From: Alphaproteobacteria bacterium
GTDB taxonomy: Bacteria; Pseudomonadota; Alphaproteobacteria; CACIAM-22H2
Length of the DNA: 64,000 nucleotides
Assembly: GCA_016124335.1 (NCBI GenBank)
Contig: WGNX01000004.1
Span: forward strand, 270,418 to 334,417
Direction of reading: 5' to 3'
Shown: piece by piece, positions 9,155 through 17,775 of the stretch
Position numbering within the stretch: position 1 is the stretch's first letter
How the letters are laid out: each line of letters begins with the position of its first letter
Made by a program: the position numbers and the translations under genes
The notes under the pieces: generated by a model
Told to the model about the DNA's origin: nothing
The model's database searches: none
What the model saw: only the letters and a program-made list of their open reading frames with translations

Positions 9155-11502
9155 GAGGCATCGACCGTCGACACGATATGCGCAACGCGGATGACTGCGG
9201 ATTCCGGGAACGCAATCCTCACGCGCGTGCCTTGGCCGACCGTACTTTCGATATCGAGCGTTCCGCCATGCGCCCGCATCAGCGCACGGGAGATGTACAG
9301 CCCCAGCCCGGTACCGCCGTGGCTTCGGCTATATGCCCGAGACACCTGCCGAAACGGTGTTGCCAAATCCTTCAAGGCTTCGGCCGGTATTCCCGGTCCG
9401 GTATCGGATACCTCGATACGCAATCCCGGAGCGGCAGGATCGACGGCGACCGATATGGTCCCGTCTGCCGGGGTGAACTTGGCTGCGTTCCCGACGACAT
9501 TGAGCAGGACCTGCGCAAGCGCCCTCGGTCCCGCATCGACGTCCGGACAGTTGACCGGAACGGACGTGGATATGGCAGCCGATCCCGGTATTGCCCGCGT
9601 GACCAGTTCGACCTGCTCGCGTACGACCGTTGCAAGAATGCAGCGTTCGCGCTCGATCGTGATGCTCTTTGCCTCGATCTTCGCGACATCCAGCAGATCG
9701 TTGATCAACGATAGAAGGTGCCGACCGCTTCGATTGATGTCATGCGCGTAATCGGCCGCCTTTTCGAGGGCGTTGTCACCAAGAAAACCACGCTCGATCA
9801 TTTCGCTGAACCCGAGGATCGCATTGAGCGGCGTCCTGAGTTCGTGACTCATGTTCGCGAGAAACTCGGACTTGGCGCGGCTTGCGTCTTCCGCACGCTC
9901 CTTTTCCGCAACCAGCGCCTCCACAAGCCGGCTGCGCTGGATCGTGACCGCAACGAGCGAGGCAAGCCGGCCAACCAGTTCGCGATCGAACGGGCCCGGC
10001 TCATAGCGCGTGCGATGGTAGACAGCGAGTGTCCCGATGACTTCTCCCATTCGGGAAAACAGTGGCGTCGACCAGCATGAGTCGACGTTGCCTTGCCGCG
10101 CGATATCGCGGAAACGCGTCCACAGAGGATCGCTGCCGATATCTGCCGTGACGACGGGCTCGCCGCGGCAGATCGCTTCGCCGCACGTTCCGGCTCCGGG
10201 CGCTATCTCGACCTCATCGAATGCCGTCCGGAACTCCGCCGAAAAGCTTGGCGCCGCAACAGCGCGCAGGTGCCGGCCATCCGGCCCCACGAGCATGATC
10301 GAGCAGGCCGATCCGGGCATGACATGCTCGACCGCGCGGCACACGAATTCGAGCAGTTCGGTAAGCGGCTGGTCCTCGATCAGGCCGCGCAGAACGCGAT
10401 CCTCGGCATTGCGCAACACTTCATCCCTCGCGCGTTCGGTGACGTCGCGAACGACGATGACCTGCGCATCCTGCCCGTCATAGTCGATGCGTTGGGTCAA
10501 AAGCTCGACGACTTTTATACGCCCGTCGAGCGTCGAGATTTCCACGCGCTCGGTTCCTCGCGAAGCCCCTTGCGTCGCGCGGCGGAATTCTCCGATCGAC
10601 CCGCTCGTGACAAGATCGATGAACGGACGGTCGACCAAGTCGCTCGCCGCACCACCGACCAGCGATGCCATTGCCGAATTCGTATCCATGATAAAGCCGT
10701 TTCGGCAGATGCATATTCCCTCAAGCGAGGCTTCGGTAAGCTGCTGGAACCGGCGCAGGTCGTATCGCATGCGCTGTTCGAAATGCTGGTCCACGACCGA
10801 ACCGACAAGCCCGAACATCATGATCACGACCGTCACGGCCGCAACCGCGATCGAAAGGAACACCGGCTGAACCGCATCGTCGGGAACCGCGACAAGCGGG
10901 TCGGGAATGATGCTGACGGCGGTCATGGCCGTGAAGTGGAGCGTGAAAATTGCCGCAGCCAGCAGCCCCGCGCCGACGATCCGGCTTCGGATCGAGTCGA
11001 CAGCGCCCTGGGCGTAACAACTCGCCGCGGAGAACCCGATCGAAAGGACGATCGCCAAAGCCACATACCCCGGATCGAAGTCGATCTGGCCGGCGAGGCG
11101 CACGGCGGACATTCCGATGAAATGCATTGCCGAGATCGCGCCACCGACGACCAGCCCGGCGGCCATCGTCACAGGCCAACGGCGCGGCGCGGCGACGAAT
11201 AGCGACAACCCTGCCGCCGAGCCGGCAAACGCGACGAACATGGAAACAAGCGTCGTCGTCACGTCGAAGCCGATCGGCATCCCCGGCCGGTAGGCAAGCA
11301 TCCCGACGAAATGCGCGGCCCAAGTGCCGCCGCCGAGCGCGAAGCCGGCTGCAAGCAGCCAATGAGCCGAGCGCGCCGGCGCCAACCGGGCGCGCGAGAG
11401 CATCGTCATTCCGGTAAAGCAGGTCAGGACGCAAACGATCGCGGCCAGGACGACAAGCCCGCGGTCGTGTTCAGTCGTTATGCAGGAGACGATCTTCCAC
11501 AT
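9142..11502 (-). CDS. MHYT-PAS-GAF sensor histidine kinase
   Basis: A 786-residue membrane sensor kinase. Residues 1-240 are hydrophobic and carry MHYT-type motifs at AAHFVGM (62-68), AMHFIGM (125-131) and TLHFTAM (187-193); MHYT domains are proposed to bind metal and sense a diatomic gas such as oxygen, CO or NO. A PAS domain follows (about 250-355), then a GAF domain (about 370-525), a short coiled coil, HisKA with His553 in MSHELRTPLN, and an HATPase with DTGPGIP and GGTGLGL boxes. There is no receiver domain and no adjacent response regulator, so its partner must be elsewhere. The spacer upstream (11503-11781) shows no obvious gene. Confidence 0.93.
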   Translation of the reverse strand: MWKIVSCITTEHDRGLVVLAAIVCVLTCFTGMTMLSRARLAPARSAHWLLAAGFALGGGTWAAHFVGMLAYRPGMPIGFDVTTTLVSMFVAFAGSAAGLSLFVAAPRRWPVTMAAGLVVGGAISAMHFIGMSAVRLAGQIDFDPGYVALAIVLSIGFSAASCYAQGAVDSIRSRIVGAGLLAAAIFTLHFTAMTAVSIIPDPLVAVPDDAVQPVFLSIAVAAVTVVIMMFGLVGSVVDQHFEQRMRYDLRRFQQLTEASLEGICICRNGFIMDTNSAMASLVGGAASDLVDRPFIDLVTSGSIGEFRRATQGASRGTERVEISTLDGRIKVVELLTQRIDYDGQDAQVIVVRDVTERARDEVLRNAEDRVLRGLIEDQPLTELLEFVCRAVEHVMPGSACSIMLVGPDGRHLRAVAAPSFSAEFRTAFDEVEIAPGAGTCGEAICRGEPVVTADIGSDPLWTRFRDIARQGNVDSCWSTPLFSRMGEVIGTLAVYHRTRYEPGPFDRELVGRLASLVAVTIQRSRLVEALVAEKERAEDASRAKSEFLANMSHELRTPLNAILGFSEMIERGFLGDNALEKAADYAHDINRSGRHLLSLINDLLDVAKIEAKSITIERERCILATVVREQVELVTRAIPGSAAISTSVPVNCPDVDAGPRALAQVLLNVVGNAAKFTPADGTISVAVDPAAPGLRIEVSDTGPGIPAEALKDLATPFRQVSRAYSRSHGGTGLGLYISRALMRAHGGTLDIESTVGQGTRVRIAFPESAVIRVAHIVSTVDASTAA

Positions 11503-11781
11503 TGGCAGTCGGCCTGCGCCCGTGCTTGTCCAGCGACGGGAATTCTATGGCACCCAAAGTAGTCAGGCCAGCATGTTGAGGATCAGTAACGCTACTTCCC
11601 GTCGCGGAGCTTGTTGATCGCAATTTCCCAATTCAGGTCCGCATTTCACGCGTTTGCGATAAACCGCCGACCAGTTGTCGCTCAACGTGGATGTTGCCTG
11701 AACAAGCCGCAAACGATACGCCCCGCAGATGCCCACGGCGCATCCGCAAGGAATTGCGCCGTCCGACCCGCCGCTATCGGC

Positions 11782-12528
11782 CTAGAGGACCTGATCGAGA
11801 AACGCGCGCGTGCGCTCGTGGCGCGCGTTCTTGAAGAATTCGCCCGGCGGGCCGTGCTCGACGATCATGCCGCCGTCGGTGAAATAGATGTGATCGGCAA
11901 CCTCGGCTGCAAAACCCATTTCATGCGTGACGAGGATGCAGGTCATTCCTTCCGCCGCGAGTTCGCGGATCGCGAAAAGAACTTCCTTCTTCGTTTCCGG
12001 ATCGAGTGCCGCCGTCACTTCGTCGAACAGCATGACGGTGGGCGACATCGCCAGAGAGCGTGCGATCGCCACGCGCTGCTGCTGGCCACCGGAAAGTTCG
12101 CCCGGATAGGTATCCTGCTTTTCGGAAAGACGTACTTTTGCCAGAAGGCGCTTCGCGCGCTCCTCGACATCGGCCTTTTGCTGCTTGAGGACATGCAACG
12201 GCGCCATCATGACATTTTCAAGCGCCGTCCGGTGCGGGAACAGGTTGTACTGCTGGAAGACGATGCCGACCTTCCGCCGAAGCGCCAGCTTGTCGAGGTC
12301 CGGATCGTTCACCTCGATCCCGTCGACCTTGATCGAACCTTTCGAAACGGGGACGAGTGCGTTGATCGCGCGCAGCAGCGTCGACTTGCCCGACCCCGAC
12401 GGGCCGATGATGCATACGCACTCACCGCGGCGCACGGTAAGCGAAATGTCCTTCAGGACGACCAGCGCGCCGAACCGCTTCTCGATACGGTCGATAACGA
12501 CAACGGGTTCGCCAAGTTCGTGCGTCAT
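11782..12528 (-). CDS. Polar amino acid ABC transporter ATP-binding protein
   Basis: A 248-residue ATPase of the GlnQ/HisP class. Walker A GPSGSGKST (42-50), signature ELSGGQQQR and Walker B VMLFDEVTAALD are all present. The start at 12528 follows GAGGAA; the open frame upstream overlaps the permease gene in another frame and is not coding. It is the last of four transporter genes (binding protein, two permeases, ATPase). The neighbouring GbdR-like regulator and sarcosine oxidase operon suggest a methylated glycine derivative, but this is inference; general polar amino acid uptake fits the sequence equally well. Confidence 0.93.
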   Translation of the reverse strand: MTHELGEPVVVIDRIEKRFGALVVLKDISLTVRRGECVCIIGPSGSGKSTLLRAINALVPVSKGSIKVDGIEVNDPDLDKLALRRKVGIVFQQYNLFPHRTALENVMMAPLHVLKQQKADVEERAKRLLAKVRLSEKQDTYPGELSGGQQQRVAIARSLAMSPTVMLFDEVTAALDPETKKEVLFAIRELAAEGMTCILVTHEMGFAAEVADHIYFTDGGMIVEHGPPGEFFKNARHERTRAFLDQVL

Positions 12529-12536
12529 CGTTTTCC

Positions 12537-13403
12537 TCAGAGCTTGACCGCGTAGCGCCGCTCGAGCCGCTGCGTCAGGCGCGCGATCGGGTAGCAGTAC
12601 GCGAAGAAATAGAGAAGCAGCAGCGAATAGAACGGCAGATAAAGCTCGGTGCGTGCTTCGGCGACGAGCGCGCCGCGCGTGAGCGTCATCGCGTCCTGGA
12701 TGCCGACGACGGATATCAGCGTCGTGGCCATGGTCAGGATCGCGTAAAGGTTCATCCATGGCGGGATCATGCGTTTGACCGCCTGCGGCAGGATGATGCG
12801 CCAAAGGGTCTGCATGCGCGAGAAGGCAAGGCTTTCGGCGGATTCCCACTGGCCGACCGGGACCGAATTGATGCCGCCGCGCACGATCTCGGCGACGTTT
12901 GCCATCACCGGCAGCGCAAGCCCGATGATCGCCTTGAACCAGGCCGGCAGCGAGACGACAAACCCGCCAATACGGATTTCAAACGGCAGCAGGAACATCG
13001 CGAAAAACAGCAGGACCAGCCAGGGCGAATTGCGGAAGAACTGTGTGGCCACCCAGGAGATCGCGCGCACGGGCCGCAGCAGCGAGATCTGGCCGAGCCC
13101 GAGCAGGACGCCCGCAAGCGTGCCCACCATCATCGAGGCGACGCTTATCGCCAGGTTGAACAGAAAGCCGGTACCGATCAGCGGGGCCCATTTGAGGACG
13201 GTCTCGAAGATGCCCGGGCGCATGGGCGCGTCGGCTGCTGCTGCTGCCGCGACAGAAGAAGCGGCAAGAACGACGATCGCCACAAACGCACGGCGTGACG
13301 CGAAGAACGCAACAAGGCGATCGCCGAATTCGCTGGCCGGCAGTGCCGGCAGGCGGATCGGCAGCAGGACCGGCAGGTCAGATCCGTTCGCCACCGGCTT
13401 CAT
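12537..13403 (-). CDS. Polar amino acid ABC transporter permease, second subunit
   Basis: A 288-residue permease of the HisM/GltK class. A longer than usual N-terminal part carries an extra hydrophobic segment (AIVVLAASSVAAAAA) before the conserved core beginning at FNLAISVASMMVGTLAG. The ATPase-docking EAA-type loop is ESAESLAFSRMQTLWRIILPQAVK. Start and upstream stop overlap as ATGA, coupling it to the first permease. The extra N-terminal region looks like an additional membrane anchor; a later start is possible but has no better ribosome site. Confidence 0.9.
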   Translation of the reverse strand: MKPVANGSDLPVLLPIRLPALPASEFGDRLVAFFASRRAFVAIVVLAASSVAAAAAADAPMRPGIFETVLKWAPLIGTGFLFNLAISVASMMVGTLAGVLLGLGQISLLRPVRAISWVATQFFRNSPWLVLLFFAMFLLPFEIRIGGFVVSLPAWFKAIIGLALPVMANVAEIVRGGINSVPVGQWESAESLAFSRMQTLWRIILPQAVKRMIPPWMNLYAILTMATTLISVVGIQDAMTLTRGALVAEARTELYLPFYSLLLLYFFAYCYPIARLTQRLERRYAVKL

Positions 13404-14146
13404 GCGTTGTAGCCCGGAATGCGCAGCATCCGCTCCCATCGCTGCATCACCCCGACCAGCACGGCGACAATCACGATATAGGTTATCAGCAGAACGACCA
13501 TCATTTCGCGGACATTCAGGACTTCCGACCAGACCTGTGCGGCCGCGTAGAGAAGCTCGGGCACGCCGATCGCGTAGGCAAGCGTCGTCGTCTTGACCAG
13601 ATTGACGAGGTTGTTGCCCAGCGCCGGCAGGCAGATGCGGAAGGCCAGCGGCAGCACGACATAGACGTAGCTCTGCACGCGCGTGTAGCCCAGCGCCTCG
13701 GCGGCCTCGGTGGTCGCCGAAGGAACCGCCTCGATGCCCGACCGGAAAATCTCGATATTGAACGCGCCGGCGAACAGCGAAAACGAGATGATCGCCCAGC
13801 CGACATTGTTGACGAGCGGCACCTTCTGGCCGAACGGATCGGTCACCATCGGCAGGGCCGCGCTCACCGCAAAATAGAAAAAAGCGAGCTGGACGAGCGG
13901 CGGCGTGTTCCGGAAGAACTGCACGAAGGCCGCGACGCATGCGCGCACCAAGGGCGAGCGCGCGCCCTGGAACCACGCGCCGACGAGACCCACGAAAATA
14001 CTCAAGACGATGCAGACGACCGACAGCCAGACGGTCGTCGACAGCCCGGTCAGGAACCGCGTGCGATCAAACGCGTCATAGGCGATGGAAACATTGATGC
14101 CGTGCGCATTCGCCAGCCACTTGAACCAATCGGCAATCGCCTGCAT
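13400..14146 (-). CDS. Polar amino acid ABC transporter permease, first subunit
   Basis: A 248-residue inner-membrane permease of the HisQ/GltJ class. The core motifs FFRNTPPLVQL and EAAEALGYTRVQSYVYVVLPLAFR (the EAA loop that contacts the ATPase) are clear. It is separated from the binding-protein gene by a strong stem-loop and overlaps the next permease by four bases. The pair of unequal permeases is the usual arrangement for polar amino acid importers. Confidence 0.92.
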   Translation of the reverse strand: MQAIADWFKWLANAHGINVSIAYDAFDRTRFLTGLSTTVWLSVVCIVLSIFVGLVGAWFQGARSPLVRACVAAFVQFFRNTPPLVQLAFFYFAVSAALPMVTDPFGQKVPLVNNVGWAIISFSLFAGAFNIEIFRSGIEAVPSATTEAAEALGYTRVQSYVYVVLPLAFRICLPALGNNLVNLVKTTTLAYAIGVPELLYAAAQVWSEVLNVREMMVVLLITYIVIVAVLVGVMQRWERMLRIPGYNA

Positions 14147-14168
14147 CGCCCCTTGCCCGAACCGACCG

Positions 14169-14198
14169 CGGCGGCCGCCCCACCGGGGCGAGCCGCCG
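14169..14198 (-). other. Intercistronic stem-loop between binding protein and permease genes
   Basis: CGGCGGC plus CGCCCC on one side pair with GGGGCG plus GCCGCCG on the other across a 3-base loop, with one bulged base. It starts 14 bases after the binding-protein stop and has no T tract. Such hairpins commonly protect the upstream message so that the binding protein is made in excess over the membrane subunits; that role is inferred from position. Confidence 0.6.
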
Positions 14199-14211
14199 CC
14201 ACCGATTCAAT

Positions 14212-15048
14212 TCAGCTGCCCTTGAGCTTCTTGTTCATCTCGATCAGATAAGGGCTCTGCTTGATCCCCCACTTCCGCTCGAGTTCGAGCAGGCGGCCGG
14301 ACTTGTGCCATTCGACCGACATGTCCTTGACGAGCTTGCCAAACGGCCCGTTGAGATCGGCAAGGCGCACGCCGATCGCCCAGAGCTGCGGATCTTCCGA
14401 GACGAGCGGCATCTCGTAGTTCGCCCATTTCGGATCGCCGCCCGAAAGCGTGGAAACGATCAGCGTGTCGTCGAACAGGAAGGCGATGCAGTTGCCGCCC
14501 TGCAAGGCGTTCAGCGCATCGGGAACGGCGGGGAACACGACCATCTCGGGCGAGTAAAGCTCGCTGACGCGCCGGTTGTAATAGGCGCCCTGTACCGCGC
14601 AGACCTTGCGGCCCTTGAGGTCAGACCAGTTCTTGAGGTTCGCCGATTTGGGTGCCAGCACGTTTGTGGCGCCCGCGTAGTAGTTGGGCTCGATCATGCC
14701 GACGACCTTGCGGCGGGCTTCGGTGTCGCCCATCGTCGCCACGATCATGTCGATGCGGCCCTGCTGCAGGAACTCCATGCGGTTGGCCGCCGTCACCGGC
14801 ACGAGTTCGGCCTTCACGCCGAGCTTCTTGGCAACGTCGTCGACCAGATCGATCTCGAGACCGACGATCTTGCCCGACGGGTCAAGGAATCCCCACGGCT
14901 TGTAGTCGTTCTTCACGCCGACGACGATCGTGCCCTTCTGCTTGATCTGCGCGATCGTGTCCTGCGCTGCGGCCGGCGTCGCCTGGGTGCCCGCAAGCCC
15001 CAGTGCCACGACGGCCGTCGACAATGCCAGTTTCAGCAACCGTTTCAT
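14212..15048 (-). CDS. Polar amino acid ABC transporter substrate-binding protein
   Basis: A 278-residue periplasmic protein of solute-binding family 3. A signal peptide (KRLLK, hydrophobic core, cleavage near ATPAAAQ at about residue 28) precedes the mature part. The mature start IKQKGTIVVGVKNDYKPWGF and the LVDDVAKKLGVKAELVPV segment are typical. A near-ideal GAGGAGG site precedes the ATG. The gene lies just downstream of the regulator gene, in the same direction, and heads the importer operon. Ligand cannot be assigned by eye; the sarcosine/dimethylglycine context suggests a methylated amine or related amino acid. Confidence 0.92.
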   Translation of the reverse strand: MKRLLKLALSTAVVALGLAGTQATPAAAQDTIAQIKQKGTIVVGVKNDYKPWGFLDPSGKIVGLEIDLVDDVAKKLGVKAELVPVTAANRMEFLQQGRIDMIVATMGDTEARRKVVGMIEPNYYAGATNVLAPKSANLKNWSDLKGRKVCAVQGAYYNRRVSELYSPEMVVFPAVPDALNALQGGNCIAFLFDDTLIVSTLSGGDPKWANYEMPLVSEDPQLWAIGVRLADLNGPFGKLVKDMSVEWHKSGRLLELERKWGIKQSPYLIEMNKKLKGS

Positions 15049-15139
15049 GCAAGCCTCCTCCGGATGACGGTAGAATTGTCCCGGAACATCTTCGAAATTG
15101 GCTACCGTGCCAACTTATCCCCGAACGACACCTTTTGTC

Positions 15140-16183
15140 TCATTTGCGACGCCGGCCCGCAACACGCACGACCTTACCGCGCATATGTGCGCGCAACTCT
15201 GACCGAGGCGGATGTCCGAAGCGCGAACGGTACGCGCGCGAGAAGTGGCTGGCACTGACAAAGCCGCACGCCACCGCAACCTCAAGGACAGAAAGGCCGC
15301 TCTGACGGATCAGCAGGCGCGCACGACGCAGGCGAAGCTCCATATAGTGCGAGGAAACCGTGCGCCCCAGATGCGACTTGAAAAGCCGCTCGAGCTGGCG
15401 CACCGAAACCCCGGCAACGCGCGCAAGCGTTCCGCGCGTGCAAAGTTCCTCGAGCGAACCCTCCATCCGTTCGAGCACGCGCACGAGCTTCGGATCACCG
15501 ACGGACAGGCGTTCGCGGACAGCCATGCGCTGGGGCCCGTCACCCGGCCGGACATGCGTGTGCATGTACCATTCGACGACATCGCTTGCCAGTTCGTGGC
15601 CGTGCTCGGCCTCGATGATCGCGTGCATCATGTCGAGCGCAGCTATCCCGCCCGAACAGGAAATCCGGTCGCCATCGATCTCGAAAAGGCTGCGGGTGAG
15701 ATCCACGTCGGGGAATTCCTCGATGAACGCCGGCACGTGCTCCCAATGGATCGTGCAGCGTTTGCCGCGCAGCAGCCCCGCGCGCGCCATCGCGTAGGTC
15801 CCGCCGGATACGCCGCCCATGATCGCTCCGCCGCGCGCGATCTGCCGCATCCAGGCAAATGTCCGCGAATCCTGGAACGTCGTCGGGTTGCCGCCGGCGC
15901 AGACGAGCAGCAGATCGGGCGCAATCGCATCGCCCACCGCCGCATCGGGCAGCACCTGTACGCCGTTCGATGCCTGGGCGGGTTTGCCGTCGATCGAGAC
16001 GTGCTTCCACTCGTAAAGCGTCCGACCCGACAGCGCGTTCGCAGCACGCAGCGGCTCGAGCGCACAGGCGTACGACATCAGCGAATAGCCGGGCAGCAGC
16101 AAAACGCCGATCGATCGGATCGGTCGCAGGGGCCAGCGCGCGGGTACGTCTCGTTTGATCAATTTCATGTCGCGTTCAGTCAT
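15140..16183 (-). CDS. GlxA-type AraC regulator, GbdR-like
   Basis: A 347-residue transcription factor with an N-terminal DJ-1/PfpI (amidase-like) domain (about 25-200) and a C-terminal AraC double helix-turn-helix (about 235-330, including VSVRQLERLFKSHLGRTV and VLEVAVACGFVSASHFSRAYR). The nucleophile elbow reads GVSGGTYAMA with Ser instead of Cys, so the first domain probably binds a ligand rather than catalysing. This architecture is that of GbdR, the glycine-betaine/dimethylglycine-responsive activator of Pseudomonas. It is divergent from soxB across 53 bases that hold a perfect inverted repeat, and sits beside the importer operon, so control of both is likely. Confidence 0.87.
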   Translation of the reverse strand: MTERDMKLIKRDVPARWPLRPIRSIGVLLLPGYSLMSYACALEPLRAANALSGRTLYEWKHVSIDGKPAQASNGVQVLPDAAVGDAIAPDLLLVCAGGNPTTFQDSRTFAWMRQIARGGAIMGGVSGGTYAMARAGLLRGKRCTIHWEHVPAFIEEFPDVDLTRSLFEIDGDRISCSGGIAALDMMHAIIEAEHGHELASDVVEWYMHTHVRPGDGPQRMAVRERLSVGDPKLVRVLERMEGSLEELCTRGTLARVAGVSVRQLERLFKSHLGRTVSSHYMELRLRRARLLIRQSGLSVLEVAVACGFVSASHFSRAYRSRFGHPPRSELRAHMRGKVVRVAGRRRK

Positions 16184-16194
16184 AAACCTACCGC

Positions 16195-16219
16195 CCCGTC
16201 TGCGAGATTTCCAGACGGG
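16195..16219. promoter_or_regulatory. Perfect 8-bp inverted repeat between regulator and soxB
   Basis: CCCGTCTG (16195-16202) and CAGACGGG (16212-16219) are separated by nine bases and fill the middle of the 53-base divergent spacer. It is placed to act as an operator for both promoters, or as a 5' UTR hairpin in the soxB message. Confidence 0.5.
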
Positions 16220-16236
16220 AAATCGACGGGCGGCGA

Positions 16237-17493
16237 ATGAAATATTCGGTCTTCTCCCTTCTGAGGAACGCGTTCCAGGCCAACCGGAACTGGAAGCCGG
16301 CCTGGCGCGACATGAGCCCGCGCACCGATCACGTCTATGACGTCGTGATCGTCGGCGGCGGCGGCCACGGGCTTTCCACCGCGCATTATCTTGCCAAGGT
16401 CCACGGCATCACGAACGTCGCCGTGATCGAAAAGGGCTATGTCGGGTCCGGCAATGTCGGCCGCAACACGACGATCATCCGCTCGAACTACCTGCTGCCC
16501 GGCAACACGCCCTTCTACGAATGGTCGTTGAAGCTCTGGGAAGGGCTTGAGCAGGATATCAACTTCAACGCGATGGTCAGCCAGCGCGGCGTGTTGAACC
16601 TCTACCATTCCGACGCCCAGCGCGACGCCTATGCGCGGCGCGGCAACGCGATGCGCATGAACGGTGTCGATTCCGTTCTGCTCGATGCAGCACAGGTCCG
16701 CGCGATGGTCCCCTATCTGGATTTCGACAACGCGCGCTTCCCGATCCGCGGCGGGCTTCTCCAGCCGCGCGGCGGAACGGTCCGCCACGACGCCGTCGCG
16801 TGGGGCTATGCGCGCGCGGCCGACAGCCGCGGCGTGGACATCTGCCAGCATTGCGAGGTCACCGGCATCCGCATCGAGGCGGGCCGCGTGCTCGGTGTGG
16901 AAACGACCAAGGGTTTCGTGCGGGCGCGCAAGGTGGCGCTTGCGGCGGCGGGCAATTCCTCGCGCGTCGCGGCGATGGCAGGCCTGCGGCTGCCGATCGA
17001 AACGCATGTGCTCCAGGCGTTCGTGAGCGAAGCGATCAAACCGCTCGTCGACACGGTCATCACGTTCGGTGCCGGACATTTCTACATCAGCCAGTCCGAC
17101 AAGGGCGGGCTGGTGTTCGGCGGCGATCTCGACGGCTACAACTCGTACGCCCAGCGCGGCTCGCTGCCGCTGGTCGAACACGTGATGGAAGAAGGCATGG
17201 GCCTGATGCCGATGCTGGGCCGTCTTCGCGTCGTGCGCAGCTGGGGCGGCGTCATGGACATGTCGATGGACGGGTCGCCCATCATCGACAAGACGCCCGT
17301 CGAAGGCCTCTATCTCAACTGCGGCTGGTGCTATGGCGGCTTCAAGGCGACGCCGGCCTCGGGCTGGTGCTTCGCGCACACGATCGCGCGCGACGAGGCA
17401 CACGCGCTCAATGCGGCCATGCGCCTCGATCGTTTCGCCACGGGGCACCTGATCGACGAAAAGGGCGCAGGCCCGACGCCGAACCTCCACTGA
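16237..17493 (+). CDS. soxB: Sarcosine oxidase subunit beta
   Basis: A 418-residue flavoprotein subunit that binds FAD and carries out the primary oxidation of sarcosine in the heterotetrameric enzyme. The dinucleotide motif VVIVGGGGHGLSTAHYLA is near residues 36-53. His184 in TVRHDAVAW is at the position I recall for covalent FMN attachment at the alpha-beta interface. The C-terminal NCGWCYGGFKATPASGWCFAH is typical of SoxB. It is first in the plus-strand operon soxBDAG-purU, the usual order. Length is normal. Expression is probably controlled by the divergent GbdR-like protein. Confidence 0.95.
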   Translation: MKYSVFSLLRNAFQANRNWKPAWRDMSPRTDHVYDVVIVGGGGHGLSTAHYLAKVHGITNVAVIEKGYVGSGNVGRNTTIIRSNYLLPGNTPFYEWSLKLWEGLEQDINFNAMVSQRGVLNLYHSDAQRDAYARRGNAMRMNGVDSVLLDAAQVRAMVPYLDFDNARFPIRGGLLQPRGGTVRHDAVAWGYARAADSRGVDICQHCEVTGIRIEAGRVLGVETTKGFVRARKVALAAAGNSSRVAAMAGLRLPIETHVLQAFVSEAIKPLVDTVITFGAGHFYISQSDKGGLVFGGDLDGYNSYAQRGSLPLVEHVMEEGMGLMPMLGRLRVVRSWGGVMDMSMDGSPIIDKTPVEGLYLNCGWCYGGFKATPASGWCFAHTIARDEAHALNAAMRLDRFATGHLIDEKGAGPTPNLH

Positions 17494-17511
17494 TCCGGAA
17501 ACGCCACGCAC

Positions 17512-17775
17512 ATGCGCATCCCCTGCCCCCATTGCGGCGAACGCCCGGTCGACGAGTTCACGACCATCGGCACGGCCGACCCCGTACGCCCGGAAGCTTC
17601 GTCCGACATGAAGGATTGGGTCGACTACGTCTATATCCGCAACAACCCGGCCGGCACGCACCGCGAGTGGTTCCATCATGTCGGCGGATGCCGCGCATGG
17701 CTTGTCGTGACGCGCGACACGCGTACGCACGCGATTCTCGGCGCGCGCACGGCCGAAGAGGCGCGAAAGCCGTGA
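17512..17775 (+). CDS. soxD: Sarcosine oxidase subunit delta
   Basis: An 87-residue subunit that binds one zinc ion. Ligand candidates are Cys5 and Cys8 (PCPHCGE) and the His55/His56-Cys60 pair (WFHHVGGC), matching the family pattern of two cysteines, one histidine and one cysteine. It is structural and helps shield the cavity between flavin and folate sites. Its stop overlaps the soxA start (GTGA). Confidence 0.95.
   Translation: MRIPCPHCGERPVDEFTTIGTADPVRPEASSDMKDWVDYVYIRNNPAGTHREWFHHVGGCRAWLVVTRDTRTHAILGARTAEEARKP

Noticed and set aside
16800-17771. Long in-frame extension upstream of soxA
   Set aside because: It overlaps soxB and soxD in another frame and its translation is Arg-rich shadow. 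The GTG at 17772 overlapping the soxD stop gives the normal SoxA length.
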